DNA from: Halogeometricum limi
GTDB taxonomy: Archaea; Halobacteriota; Halobacteria; Halobacteriales; Haloferacaceae
Direction of reading: 5' to 3'
DNA: 64,000 nucleotides
Assembly: GCF_900115785.1 (NCBI RefSeq)
Contig: NZ_FOYS01000005.1
Span: 248,001-312,000 of the forward strand
A program made the position numbers and the translations under genes. Shown here in pieces: positions 36,820 through 45,464 of this stretch. Numbering within the stretch: the stretch's first letter is position 1; every line of letters begins with the position of its first letter. Below the pieces are notes generated by a model that saw only the letters and a list, made by a program, of their open reading frames with translations, made no database searches and was not told where the DNA came from.

Positions 36820-37383
36820 TCAGCGGTCGTCTGCCGAATCGACGGCGTCCGCGGACGAGACGAGGGCGAACAGGTCTGTGACACCGGGCATCCCGTCGAA
36901 CATCCAGACGACGACCGAAGCGAACGCGACGGCGAAGCCGAACAGCATGAACGGCGTCCACTGAAGGCTCAAGAAGAACTCCAGGAAACTCGTGTTGTGG
37001 TCCGTCGGTCCCGGTAACAGCGGCCAGAGGAGGTAACCGAGGTTCTCGGACTCACCCTGTACGACCGGGGCGAGGGCGTCACCGACGAGGTGCGAACCGT
37101 AGCCGACGCCGAACGCGGCGACGAGCGCTCGGCGTCGGGGCGTATCGAAGACCGCCCAGAGAACGCCCATCAGTATCGCGAACGTGAACACCGAGTGCCC
37201 GAGACTGCGGCCGGACGCGAGGACGTCGAACGTCCACGCTGCGGGCTTGTCGACGAGATCGGGAAACTGGGTTCCCAAGACGAGTCCGAGCACGGGAGGT
37301 CCGGTCGGCGGGCGGCCGGTTCTCGCTCTGACGAGCGCCGAGTACAACAGATAACCGAACCCGGCGTGGCCCCACGGAAGCAT
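36820..37383 (-). CDS. DUF457 / YdjM-type membrane-bound metal-dependent hydrolase
   Basis: 187 residues from the ATG giving MLPWGHAGFGYLLYS. The family signatures are all present: an early His, TQFPDLVDKP, RSLGHSVFTF, and SHLVGDALAPVVQG. It has 4-5 hydrophobic helices. DUF457 proteins are annotated as inner-membrane metal-dependent hydrolases without a known substrate. It follows the NhaC-type gene's stop and ends close to the GH15 start on the same strand. Confidence 0.85.
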   Translation of the reverse strand: MLPWGHAGFGYLLYSALVRARTGRPPTGPPVLGLVLGTQFPDLVDKPAAWTFDVLASGRSLGHSVFTFAILMGVLWAVFDTPRRRALVAAFGVGYGSHLVGDALAPVVQGESENLGYLLWPLLPGPTDHNTSFLEFFLSLQWTPFMLFGFAVAFASVVVWMFDGMPGVTDLFALVSSADAVDSADDR

Positions 37384-37441
37384 CGTCTCGCCGTGTCGTC
37401 GGAGCCAGCATAGTTCTTTGGAACGGACCGCGGTACGCCGG

Positions 37442-38869
37442 TCAGTCGTCGCTCGGCGCGGCGGCCGTCTGCGCTTCGGTCTGGATGTTCCAGCCCGTCG
37501 CGGCCATGACGAAGAGGATGGCCGGCGAGAGGTACGCGAAGAAGTAGTACGGCGCGTACTCCAGCGTCGCGACGCCGAAGACGCTCGCCATGTAGACGCC
37601 GCCGGCGTGCCACGGGAGGAGCGCACCGGTGGGCGTCCCGACGGCTTCGACGGCGCGCGAGAGGTTTCGGCTGTCGAGGCCGTACTCCTCGTAGACGTCG
37701 CCGAGCGTCATGCCGGGGACGACGATGCTCATGTACTGCTGCGCGGAGAAGAAGTTCGTCGCGAACGCGGCGATACCCGTGCCGGCGACGAGGCTTCCGG
37801 GGCTCCAGACTATCTGTTCGAGTCGGCGAGCGAGTTCGTTCAGGATGCCCGCGGCGTCGAGGATGCCGCCGAGCGAGAGTGCGGCGACGACGACGCTGAT
37901 GGTCCAGGCGGACCCCGCGAGGCCACCGCTGGCGAGGAGGTCGTTGGTGAGTTCGAGACCCGTCTCCGGCGCGGTTCCGTTGAGGAACACGTCCCACGCC
38001 GCGGTGAACGGCACGCCCTGGACGAGGACGGTGGTGAAGACGCCCGCGAAGACGCCCGCGACGAGCGTCGGGAGCGCGGGGTAGCCGCGGAGTGCGAGGC
38101 CGAACGTGACGACGAGGGGGAGGAACACGAGAAGCGAGAGCGAGTACGTCCCGGCGAGAGCGTTGCGGATACCCTCGACTTGGCCGGCGGGGATGGAGCC
38201 GCTGGCTCGCAGGCCGATGCCCGCGTAGAGGAGGACGGCGAGACCGAACGCGAGAACCGTCCCGAGTCGCATCCCGCGGATGTGGTCGTACAGGTCGGTG
38301 TCGGTGACGGCGGCGGCGAGGTTCGTGGTGTCCGAGAGCGGCGACTGTTTGTCACCGGCGTACGCGCCCGAGAGGACGGCACCGGCGGTCATCGGCGCGG
38401 GGATGCCGAGTCCGGCGCCGATACCGATGAACGCGACGCCGAGCGTCCCGGCCGTCGTCCACGACGACCCGATGGCGAACGCGACGACGGCGGCGAGGAG
38501 AGCCGTCGCGGGGAGGAACACGGTGGGCGAGAGGACGCCAAGCCCGTAGTACATCAGGCCCGGAATCGTCCCGGCGCTGACCCACGTCGAGATGAGCGCG
38601 TAGATGGTGAACAGGATGAGAAGCGCCTGCATCCCCGTCGAGAGCGCGCCGACGATTCCCGTCTGAAGGTCGTTCCACGACAGTCCGATCCAGTACTTTC
38701 CGACCAGCCCGGTCAGCACGATACTCCACAGGAGCGGCGCGTGCGGGGCGAGTTTCAACAGCCCCGACCCGACGCCGAGGAAGACGACGACGCCCAACAC
38801 GGGCACGAGTGCCTGTGCGAGCGACGGCCGGACGTCCGTGTCCAGCGAGAAATCATGCGCTTGGGACAT
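37442..38869 (-). CDS. nhaC: NhaC family Na+/H+ antiporter
   Basis: 475 residues from the ATG giving MSQAHDFSLDTD, with about 11-12 hydrophobic helices. Family motifs include IGSSWTTAGTLGVAFIGIG, GAYAGDKQSPLSDTTNLA and FATNFFSAQQYMSIVVPGM. NhaC-type carriers exchange sodium for protons, sometimes coupled to malate/lactate. Upstream, TTATAT on the minus strand (38899-38904) lies about 30 bp before the start, predicting a nearly leaderless transcript. Confidence 0.92.
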   Translation of the reverse strand: MSQAHDFSLDTDVRPSLAQALVPVLGVVVFLGVGSGLLKLAPHAPLLWSIVLTGLVGKYWIGLSWNDLQTGIVGALSTGMQALLILFTIYALISTWVSAGTIPGLMYYGLGVLSPTVFLPATALLAAVVAFAIGSSWTTAGTLGVAFIGIGAGLGIPAPMTAGAVLSGAYAGDKQSPLSDTTNLAAAVTDTDLYDHIRGMRLGTVLAFGLAVLLYAGIGLRASGSIPAGQVEGIRNALAGTYSLSLLVFLPLVVTFGLALRGYPALPTLVAGVFAGVFTTVLVQGVPFTAAWDVFLNGTAPETGLELTNDLLASGGLAGSAWTISVVVAALSLGGILDAAGILNELARRLEQIVWSPGSLVAGTGIAAFATNFFSAQQYMSIVVPGMTLGDVYEEYGLDSRNLSRAVEAVGTPTGALLPWHAGGVYMASVFGVATLEYAPYYFFAYLSPAILFVMAATGWNIQTEAQTAAAPSDD

Positions 38870-38993
38870 TGTAGTATATCCTTCAATAACTCTCAGAAAT
38901 ATAAGGGCCACGGAATATTCTCTTTAAACGTTCGTGAAGAACTTGTGCAGTCAGTAGACAGAGGCTTGTGACTCGGTGTCCAACCCCTAGGTG

Positions 38994-40010
38994 ATGACTA
39001 AGGCGCAGACACTTTCGGAGTTGCTCGCGGAGGCGAACGAACTCACGGTCGTCTGCCACAACAACCCGGACCCCGACTGTCTGGCGAGCACGCTCGCACT
39101 CGGCCGTATCGCGTCGATTGCGGGTATCGAGGCGCACCGAATCTTCTACAGCGGAAGCATCTCACACCAGCAGAATCGGGCGTTCATCAACCTCCTGGAG
39201 ATGGACCTTCGGCCGTTCGACGCGGATGCGGTCGAGAACCGGTCCGAGGACTCGCTTCTGGCGTTCGTCGACCACGCGGTGCCCGGCGCGAACAACGAGG
39301 TGTCGCCGGGGACGAGCGTCGACATCGTCATCGACCACCACTCGGTAGAGGGTATCGACGCGCGGTTCGTCGACCACCGCGAGGACGTCGGGGCGACGGC
39401 GACGATTCTCACCGAGTACCTCCGCGAACTCGACGTCGAACTGGACGCGACGCTCGCGACGGCGCTCCTGTTCGCGATTCGCCGCGAGACGCTCGGGTTC
39501 CTCCGCGGGGCGACGACGGCCGAGTACACCGCCGCCGGCGCGCTTCACGAACACGCGGACCGCGACTTACTCCGGACGCTCTCGACACCGTCGGTCAGCG
39601 GCGCGACCATCGACGCCATCGCCGAGGCCATCGCGAACCGCACGATTCGGGGGTCGGTTCTCATCACCCACGTCGGCGAGACGGACGAACGCGACGCCCT
39701 CCCGCAGGCGGCGGACTATCTCGCGACGCTCGAAGGCGTCGAGACGGCCATCGTCTTCGGCATCGTCGACGACGAAATCGAGTTGAGCGCTCGCTCGACG
39801 GACTCGCGCATCCACATCGGCAACGTCCTCCACGACGCGTTCGACGACGTGGGGAGCGCCGGCGGGCACCGCGAGATGGCCGGCGGCGCGGTTCCGCTGG
39901 GCATCTTCGCCGACTACGACGTGAGCGACGCGGGGTTCGTCGACGTCGTCGAGGCGGTGGTCACGGACCGACTCGTCCGAAGTCTCCGCTTGCGTACGAC
40001 GTCAGAGTAG
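38994..40010 (+). CDS. DHH/DHHA1 family phosphoesterase (nanoRNase/RecJ-like)
   Basis: About 338 residues. The DHH signatures appear as NNPDPDCLASTLALG, FVDHAVPG and VIDHHSVEG; the DHHA1 domain ends with GSAGGHREMAGGAVP. A 338-residue DHH plus DHHA1 form matches Bacillus NrnA-like oligoribonuclease / pAp phosphatase proteins and haloarchaeal RecJ-like homologues. It probably cleaves short RNA or cyclic-dinucleotide products. A GTG one codon upstream is possible; I use the ATG. Confidence 0.88.
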   Translation: MTKAQTLSELLAEANELTVVCHNNPDPDCLASTLALGRIASIAGIEAHRIFYSGSISHQQNRAFINLLEMDLRPFDADAVENRSEDSLLAFVDHAVPGANNEVSPGTSVDIVIDHHSVEGIDARFVDHREDVGATATILTEYLRELDVELDATLATALLFAIRRETLGFLRGATTAEYTAAGALHEHADRDLLRTLSTPSVSGATIDAIAEAIANRTIRGSVLITHVGETDERDALPQAADYLATLEGVETAIVFGIVDDEIELSARSTDSRIHIGNVLHDAFDDVGSAGGHREMAGGAVPLGIFADYDVSDAGFVDVVEAVVTDRLVRSLRLRTTSE

Positions 40011-40096
40011 AAATCTGTGGATAGACGGACCAGTGTCCGTCCCTGCAGTCAGTCTCACCGCCACAATCCGGAGAGCCGTCGAGGCGACACGAACGG

Positions 40097-40114
40097 AATT
40101 AGACTTCTCTAATT
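40097..40114. promoter_or_regulatory. 18-bp perfect palindrome, probable metal-regulator operator
   Basis: AATTAGACTTCTCTAATT: 7-bp arms with a 4-bp spacer. It lies 68 bp before the ATG of the metal-binding lipoprotein and about 20 bp upstream of a TATA-like TTATAC (40135-40140) that fits a leaderless start at 40165. The operon ends with a DtxR-family regulator, and DtxR proteins bind such TTAG...CTAA palindromes. The match is to the general style of archaeal DtxR sites, not to a proven consensus. Confidence 0.6.
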
Positions 40115-40164
40115 TGTTGTTTAGACCAGAACCATTATACAGTTTGTTCCGGTACAGGTGAGTA

Positions 40165-41256
40165 ATGAGAAGCGAACAAGAGCGGATGGCGAATCGAGCC
40201 GTCTCACGTCGGAGCGTACTCGCGACCGGAACGAGTCTCGTCGCCGCCGGTCTCGCGGGATGCAGTGCGAGCGGAAGCAGCGAGAACGAGGGAGAATCCG
40301 GTTCGAGCGGAACCGATTCGAACGACGAGGACGGGCCCGTCGTCGTCGCCTCGTTCTTCAGTTTCTACGACTTCGCGCTGAAGATTGCCCGCGATACGCC
40401 GGTCACGGTGCGGAACCTCATCCCGACGGGCCTGCACGGCCACGGGTGGGAGCCGAACGCGAGCATCACGAAAGACATCATCGAGGCCGACGCGTTCGTC
40501 CACGTCGGCGAGGACTTTCAGCCGTGGGCCGACCGGGCCATCCAGACGCTGAAAGACGACGACGTCGACACCCAACTCATCAACGTGCGCGAGGGCGTCG
40601 AGTTGGTCGACCTCGCGGCGAGTCTCGACCCCGACGAAGAGGGCGTCGGGGAAGGGCGGGGGAAAGACCCGCACTTCTGGCTGGACCCCCAGCAAGCGAA
40701 GCAGTCCGTCGACAACATCACCGAAGGGTTCGTCGAACTCGCACCCGAGCACGAAGAGACGTTCCGCGAGAACGCCTCGACGTACAAGACCGAGGTGCTC
40801 GAACGAATCGACCGGGACTACGAGCGAATCTTCGAGCAGTCCTCCCGAAAGGTCGTCCAACTGGCCGCGCACAACGCCTTCCAGTACATCGGCGCTCGCT
40901 ACGGGGTCGAGATGCGACCGCTCGTCGTCAACCTCGCCGCCAGCGGCGACGTGAAGCCTTCCGACATCACCGAGGCCAAGCGCGTCATCGACGAGAACGA
41001 CATCAAGTACATCGGCGCGGGCGTGTTCGAGACGCGGCGACCGGCCAAGCAACTCCTCGCCGAGACGGCCGTCGAGGCGTACTACCCGGTCACCCCGTAC
41101 GCCGGCGTCCGCGAGGACTGGGTCGAAAATAACTGGGGCTACGAGGAGATAGCGTACAACATCAACATGCCCACCTTCGAGGTCGTCCTCGGGAACAAAT
41201 CGCCCGAGGAGGCCGGCCCCGACGGGTGGGATAGCGAGTGGAGAAACTTCGAATGA
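40165..41256 (+). CDS. Metal (Zn/Mn) ABC transporter substrate-binding lipoprotein
   Basis: 363 residues. The N-terminus is a Tat signal with lipobox (RRSVLATGTSLVAAGLAGCS), then an acidic Ser/Glu/Gly linker. The cluster A-I metal ligands are visible: His in LHGHGWEPN, His in DPHFWLDPQQA, and His in LAAHNAFQYIGARYG. The protein binds Zn2+ or Mn2+ outside the membrane and hands it to the permease encoded two genes downstream. It overlaps the ATPase gene by 4 bp. Confidence 0.93.
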   Translation: MRSEQERMANRAVSRRSVLATGTSLVAAGLAGCSASGSSENEGESGSSGTDSNDEDGPVVVASFFSFYDFALKIARDTPVTVRNLIPTGLHGHGWEPNASITKDIIEADAFVHVGEDFQPWADRAIQTLKDDDVDTQLINVREGVELVDLAASLDPDEEGVGEGRGKDPHFWLDPQQAKQSVDNITEGFVELAPEHEETFRENASTYKTEVLERIDRDYERIFEQSSRKVVQLAAHNAFQYIGARYGVEMRPLVVNLAASGDVKPSDITEAKRVIDENDIKYIGAGVFETRRPAKQLLAETAVEAYYPVTPYAGVREDWVENNWGYEEIAYNINMPTFEVVLGNKSPEEAGPDGWDSEWRNFE

Positions 41257-42029
41257 GCGCCCTCGAAGACGCCGGGAGAGACCCCGAGTCTTCGCCCGCA
41301 GTCGTCGAACTGTCGGACGTGACGTTCGGCTACACCTCGGCACCGGTCGTCGAGGACATCTCGCTCCGTATCGACGCGGGCGAGTACGTCGCCGTCGTCG
41401 GCCCGAACGGGTCCGGCAAGTCCACGCTGATGAAACTCATGCTTGGCCTCCTCCACCCCGACGAGGGGGCGGCCAGTCTGTTCGGCGAGTCGTCCCGGCG
41501 GTTCGACGACGGCGCGCGAATCGGCTACGTCGCTCAGCACGCGAGCGCCGCGAAAGAGATGCCCATCACCGTCCGCGAAGTCGTGAAGATGGGTCGGTTC
41601 CCGCACGTCGGGTTCGGGCGACTCTCGGCGGCCGACTGGGCCATCGTCGACGACGCACTGGAGACGGTCGGGATGACCGCGTTCGCCGACCGCCGCGTGA
41701 CGCAACTGTCCGGCGGGCAGCGCCAACGGGCGTTCATCGCCCGTGCGCTGGCGAGCGAAGCCGACCTCCTCGTCCTCGACGAACCCACCGTCGGCGTCGA
41801 CGTGGAGTCCGTGGAGGCATTCTACGACCTCCTCGCGTCGCTGAACGACGACGGAATCACGGTCCTCCTCATCGAACACGACCTCGGCGCGGTCACCGAA
41901 CACGCCGAACGCGTCGTCTGTCTCAACCGCGAGATATACTTCGACGGGCCGACCGCCGAGTTCGTCGAGAGCGACGCACTCGGGCGGGCGTTCGGGACGG
42001 CCGCCTCATTCCTCGGGGGGAGTCGATGA
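41253..42029 (+). CDS. Metal ABC transporter ATP-binding protein
   Basis: 258 residues from the ATG that overlaps the upstream stop (ATGA). Walker A is GPNGSGKSTLMKL, the Q-loop is VAQHASAAK, the signature LSGGQRQRAF and Walker B LLVLDEPTVGVD; the H-switch is LIEHDLG. It powers the Zn/Mn importer and is translationally coupled on both sides. Confidence 0.95.
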   Translation: MSALEDAGRDPESSPAVVELSDVTFGYTSAPVVEDISLRIDAGEYVAVVGPNGSGKSTLMKLMLGLLHPDEGAASLFGESSRRFDDGARIGYVAQHASAAKEMPITVREVVKMGRFPHVGFGRLSAADWAIVDDALETVGMTAFADRRVTQLSGGQRQRAFIARALASEADLLVLDEPTVGVDVESVEAFYDLLASLNDDGITVLLIEHDLGAVTEHAERVVCLNREIYFDGPTAEFVESDALGRAFGTAASFLGGSR

Positions 42030-43036
42030 ACGCCCTCGTCGGGGGCCCGCTTCAGGCCGGACCCATCGACACCGCGCTCGCGCCGTTCTACTGGTTCCTC
42101 ACGCTTTGGTCGCAGGCGATGAGTTGGGTCGCGGGCGCGACGGGTCTCGAACTCCTGCAGTACCCGTTCATGCACCGGGCCGTCCTCGTCGGCCTCTGCA
42201 TCGGCGTGATGGCTCCGCTCATCGGGACGTTCCTCGTCCACCGCCAACTGGCGCTCATCGGCGACGCACTCGCGCACACCGCGTTCGCGGGCGTCGCCGT
42301 CGGGTTGTTCCTCAACGCCGTCCTCGAACTGAGCGTCTCGCCGTATCTGACGGCCGTGGTCGTCGCGATGCTTTCCGCGTTGCTCATCGAACTCATCTCG
42401 GAGGCGACGGACGCCTACAACGACGTCTCGATGGCCATCGTCCTCTCGACGGGGTTCGCCCTCGGAACGACGCTCATCAGCATCAACGCGGGCGGTCTCG
42501 CCGTCGGCGTCAACCAGTTCCTCTTCGGGAACCTCTCGACGGTCTCCGCGGAGAACGCGGCCATCCTGCTCGTGTTGTTCGGCGTCATCGTCACCACCGT
42601 CGCGGTGACGCGGAACCAACTGCTCTACGTGACGTTCGACGAGACGGCCGCCGCCGTCTCCGGCCTCTCGGTGACGTGGTACAACCGCATCATGGTGATG
42701 CTGACCGCGCTGGTCGTCGTCGGCGCGATGCAGATTATGGGCGTCATCCTCGTCGCCGCGATGCTCGTCGTCCCCGTCGCGGGCGCGACGCAGGTGTCCC
42801 GGAGTTTCACCGAGTCACTGCTCGTCTCGGTCGTCCTCGCGGAACTGGCCGTGATACTCGGAATCGGCGTCGCCTACTACGGCGAGGCGACGGCGGGCGG
42901 CGTCATCGTTCTCGTCGCCGTCGCCATCTACGTCGCCGCGGTCGGTATCGGACGACTCCAACGGCGACTCGGCGACGACCCGGCGCTCGAACTGGACACC
43001 ATCGCGGCCGACGACGGCGAGGCCACGTCCGACTGA
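42026..43036 (+). CDS. Metal ABC transporter permease (ZnuB/MntB type)
   Basis: 336 residues with about 8-9 hydrophobic helices. Family marks are FMHRAVLVGLCIGVMAPLIG near the start, RQLALIGDALAHTAFAGVAVG (the conserved LxGDALSH-like motif) and MQIMGVILVAAMLVVPVAGA. It forms the membrane channel of the importer. It overlaps the ATPase gene by 4 bp and is followed after 1 bp by the regulator. Confidence 0.93.
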   Translation: MNALVGGPLQAGPIDTALAPFYWFLTLWSQAMSWVAGATGLELLQYPFMHRAVLVGLCIGVMAPLIGTFLVHRQLALIGDALAHTAFAGVAVGLFLNAVLELSVSPYLTAVVVAMLSALLIELISEATDAYNDVSMAIVLSTGFALGTTLISINAGGLAVGVNQFLFGNLSTVSAENAAILLVLFGVIVTTVAVTRNQLLYVTFDETAAAVSGLSVTWYNRIMVMLTALVVVGAMQIMGVILVAAMLVVPVAGATQVSRSFTESLLVSVVLAELAVILGIGVAYYGEATAGGVIVLVAVAIYVAAVGIGRLQRRLGDDPALELDTIAADDGEATSD

Positions 43037-43037
43037 G

Positions 43038-43763
43038 ATGGTCGAAGCAACATCCGCGGCGCAGTCGACCGACGACCGGGACGAGAGCACGGCGGACTCG
43101 CTCTCCCCCGCCATGGAGGACTACCTCCGGCACATCTACAACCTCGAAGAGGCGGGCGAGGAGTGGGTGTCGAACTCGGCGGTCGCCGACCGACTCAGCG
43201 TCGAACGCGCGACGGTCACGAGCATGTTCGACGCACTCGGTGACCGGGGCTTTCTCGAACGCGAGAAGTACCGCCCGGTCAGACTCACCCCTCTCGGCCG
43301 AACCGCCGCACTCGCCGTCGTTCGGAAGCACCGACTCGTCGAGACGTTCCTCGTGGAGGTGTTCGACTACGAACTCAGCGAAGTCGACGCCGAAGCCGAC
43401 ACGCTGGAACACCACCTCAGCGACCGTCTCGCCCGAGAGTTCTCGAACCTCCTCGGCGCGCCCGAACTGGACCCGCACGGCGACCCGATACCGGACGCGA
43501 ACCTCGACGTCCCCGCCGCCGGCGAACGCGTCTCCGTCGCCGACACGGACGTCGGGACGCGCCACGTCGTGACGCGCGTCACGTCGCGAGACGACGAGAC
43601 GCTGGCGTACCTCGTCGAAGCGGGTGTCAAACCCTCGGCGACGCTCACCGTCGACGAGACGACGCCGTTCGGCATGGTGACCGTCTCCGTCGAAAGCGAC
43701 GAGTCGACCGTGAGTCTCCCCGCGGACGTCGCGGCGTCGGTCCTCGTCGAGTCGGTGGAGTAG
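43038..43763 (+). CDS. DtxR/MntR family metal-dependent regulator
   Basis: 241 residues. The N-terminal winged helix includes PAMEDYLRHIYNLEEAGEEW, then LSVERATVTSMFDALGDRGF. The dimerisation/metal domain has VRKHRLVETFLVEVF and ADTLEHHLSD, whose His and Glu residues are the usual ligands. A C-terminal FeoA-like SH3 domain follows from about residue 160. As the last gene of the uptake operon it probably represses it when Mn or Zn is plentiful, via the palindrome at 40097. Confidence 0.92.
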   Translation: MVEATSAAQSTDDRDESTADSLSPAMEDYLRHIYNLEEAGEEWVSNSAVADRLSVERATVTSMFDALGDRGFLEREKYRPVRLTPLGRTAALAVVRKHRLVETFLVEVFDYELSEVDAEADTLEHHLSDRLAREFSNLLGAPELDPHGDPIPDANLDVPAAGERVSVADTDVGTRHVVTRVTSRDDETLAYLVEAGVKPSATLTVDETTPFGMVTVSVESDESTVSLPADVAASVLVESVE

Positions 43764-43884
43764 TCGCCCGGTCACCGGTCGCGGTCTCTCGTCGTCGAAA
43801 CCGTGCAATCGGAGGTTTCAGCCGTCTAAAGACCGCCACGAGATAGGCTTTTGTTAGCGAGCGTACAATTAGTACCGGGACGAG

Positions 43885-43995
43885 ATGAAACACAGGTTTG
43901 CGGTGAGTGCCGGTGTCGTCGGGTCGAACTCCGCGACTGTCGAGGCGCGGCCCGAACGGTCGACGCCGGAGTCGGGCGACACCGGGGAGTGGTGA
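43885..43995 (+). CDS. 36-codon leader ORF at the head of the CIS operon
   Basis: The ATG at 43885 opens a frame encoding MKHRFAVSAGVVGSNSATVE and 16 further residues, ending TGA at 43993-43995. The stop overlaps a GTG start of the DUF4255 gene (GTGA at 43992), the same junction type seen elsewhere in the operon. The peptide has no signal or motif I know. It may be a translated leader that couples translation to the cap gene, or a short structural piece. Alternatively the ATG is unused and the DUF4255 gene starts alone. Confidence 0.45.
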   Translation: MKHRFAVSAGVVGSNSATVEARPERSTPESGDTGEW

Positions 43996-44648
43996 CGGTG
44001 GGAGAGTCGACGGTGGTCGCCGGGGTCGGACTGAGCCTGCGGAATATGCTCGCGTCCCGGATGGACGACCTGAATCTGGGCGAACTGCGTAACAGGATAG
44101 TGCTCGCGTCGCCGGGAGCGTTAGATGCGCAGGATGCGGCAGTGCTGACCCTCTTTCTCTACCGAGTGGCGGAGAACCCGTCGCTGAAGAACGCCGAGCG
44201 CCGAGAGGTTCCGCCCGCCGGACCCGGAGACGAACGTCGGTATCGACCATCGCCGCTATCGCTGGACCTCTACTACCTCCTCACGACGTATCCGCACGGA
44301 CCGAGTGAGACGCACACCGACGAAGCCTCGAACCAGCACAAACTACTCGGGCGAGCGATGCAGGTGCTCGGGGAGAACAGCGTCCTTCGTGGGTCGGACC
44401 TCCACGAGTGGGTCGCGGACGACGACGAACTGCGACTCTCCATCTACCCCGAGCAGAGCGAGGACCTCTTGAGCATCTGGAACACGTTCTCGGACCGGCC
44501 GTATCAGCCGTCCGTCGCGTACGTCGTCTCGCCGGTCGAGATAGACGCGACGCAGACGACACCGCTCGCCCGGACGAAGAGTCGGGCCGTCAGGTCCGGT
44601 CTGCGCCGTCCCGAGGACGGACCCGCCGACGGAGGCGACGGTGAGTAA
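43992..44648 (+). CDS. DUF4255 protein, Pvc16/Afp16-like tail cap/terminator of the CIS
   Basis: 218 residues from GTG (MTVGESTVVAGVGLSLRN...). It matches the DUF4255 pattern: VGLSLRNML near the start, then VLTLFLYRVAENPSLKN, SPLSLDLYYLLTTYP, HKLLGRAMQVLGENSVL and YVVSPVEIDATQ. In PVC/Afp particles the DUF4255 protein caps the tube and sheath end farthest from the baseplate and sets length termination. A GTG one codon upstream (43989) is also possible. First recognisable structural gene of the cluster. Confidence 0.85.
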   Translation: MTVGESTVVAGVGLSLRNMLASRMDDLNLGELRNRIVLASPGALDAQDAAVLTLFLYRVAENPSLKNAERREVPPAGPGDERRYRPSPLSLDLYYLLTTYPHGPSETHTDEASNQHKLLGRAMQVLGENSVLRGSDLHEWVADDDELRLSIYPEQSEDLLSIWNTFSDRPYQPSVAYVVSPVEIDATQTTPLARTKSRAVRSGLRRPEDGPADGGDGE

Positions 44649-45375
44649 CGGCGGCGACGCGGCCGACCAGTACCGGTCGGCCGTCCGAACGACGTCGCTC
44701 GCACTCGCCGTGTCGTTCGTCGACAGGGTGACGGGAGGCGCGCCGACGACGGTTCGTGGCGACCGGCCGACCGGGTGGTTCGAGGAGGGGAGCTTTCGGT
44801 CGAGACGGACGGCCGACGGGTACGACGTCTTCCTCGAGATTCCCCCGGGAGAACCGACGCTGAGCGTCGACGCCGGAGACCGATTCTTCGCGCCGACCGA
44901 CCCCGTCGTCGTCACCGAAGAGGTGCTCTCTGCGCCCTACCCGGTGCTCGAAGTGCCGTTGGAACCGACGCCGGCGTACGAGTTCGACGCGGGAACCACG
45001 CTCGTCCGCGGCGTCCTCCGCGGCCCCGCCCCGACACCCGATAGCGAGACGCCCGGGACACCGATAGCCGAAGCGACCGTCAAACTCGTCGGTCCCGAAC
45101 CGGCGACGGGCGACCGGACCGAGGTACAGACGACGACCACCTCGGCCGAGGGCGAGTTCGTCCTCTACCTCCCCGGCGACGGCGGCTGGACTGTCGACAC
45201 CGAGGGAGACGACCCTCTCGTGAAAGTGGCCGACGAAGACCCCCACATCCTCGTCGAATCCGGCGGAACGACCTCCGTCTCACCCGCGGTCGAATTGCGC
45301 GAGTCGAAGACGACTGCGGTCTCGCTGACACTCGACGGCGGGTCGCTCTCCGTGGACCGCGTACTCGTCCGCTGA
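44641..45375 (+). CDS. CIS-associated protein with carboxypeptidase-regulatory-like Ig domain
   Basis: 244 residues from GTG, overlapping the cap gene by 8 bp. The N-terminal 100 residues form a beta-rich module (LALAVSFVDRVTGGAPTTV, YDVFLEIPPGEPTLSVDAGD). Residues about 118-210 look like a carboxypeptidase regulatory-like/CnaB-type domain (TTLVRGVLRGPAP, PIAEATVKLVG, TTTSAEGEFVLYLP). There is no signal peptide, as for other CIS parts. A decoration or cap-associated protein is plausible from its position between cap and sheath genes; no experimentally characterised counterpart is known to me. Confidence 0.6.
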   Translation: MSNGGDAADQYRSAVRTTSLALAVSFVDRVTGGAPTTVRGDRPTGWFEEGSFRSRRTADGYDVFLEIPPGEPTLSVDAGDRFFAPTDPVVVTEEVLSAPYPVLEVPLEPTPAYEFDAGTTLVRGVLRGPAPTPDSETPGTPIAEATVKLVGPEPATGDRTEVQTTTTSAEGEFVLYLPGDGGWTVDTEGDDPLVKVADEDPHILVESGGTTSVSPAVELRESKTTAVSLTLDGGSLSVDRVLVR

Positions 45376-45389
45376 GCCTCCCCTCCATG

Positions 45390-45464
45390 TTCGATTAGAT
45401 ACATAAATTTATCTACATACAGAGCCTCCCGTACGCTATGACCCGACTGGGGGAGGAAGCGTAG
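45390..45464 (+). promoter_or_regulatory. Sheath gene promoter, mini-ORF and Shine-Dalgarno leader
   Basis: An AT block centred on ACATAAATTTA (45401-45411) provides a TATA box about 55-60 bp before the sheath ATG. The leader contains an 8-codon ORF (ATG 45438, TAG 45462-45464) whose stop abuts the sheath ATG. Inside it lies GGAGG at 45452-45456, 8 nt from that ATG, a strong Shine-Dalgarno. CCTCCC at 45425-45430 is complementary to GGGAGG and could mask it if transcribed. Confidence 0.6.
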
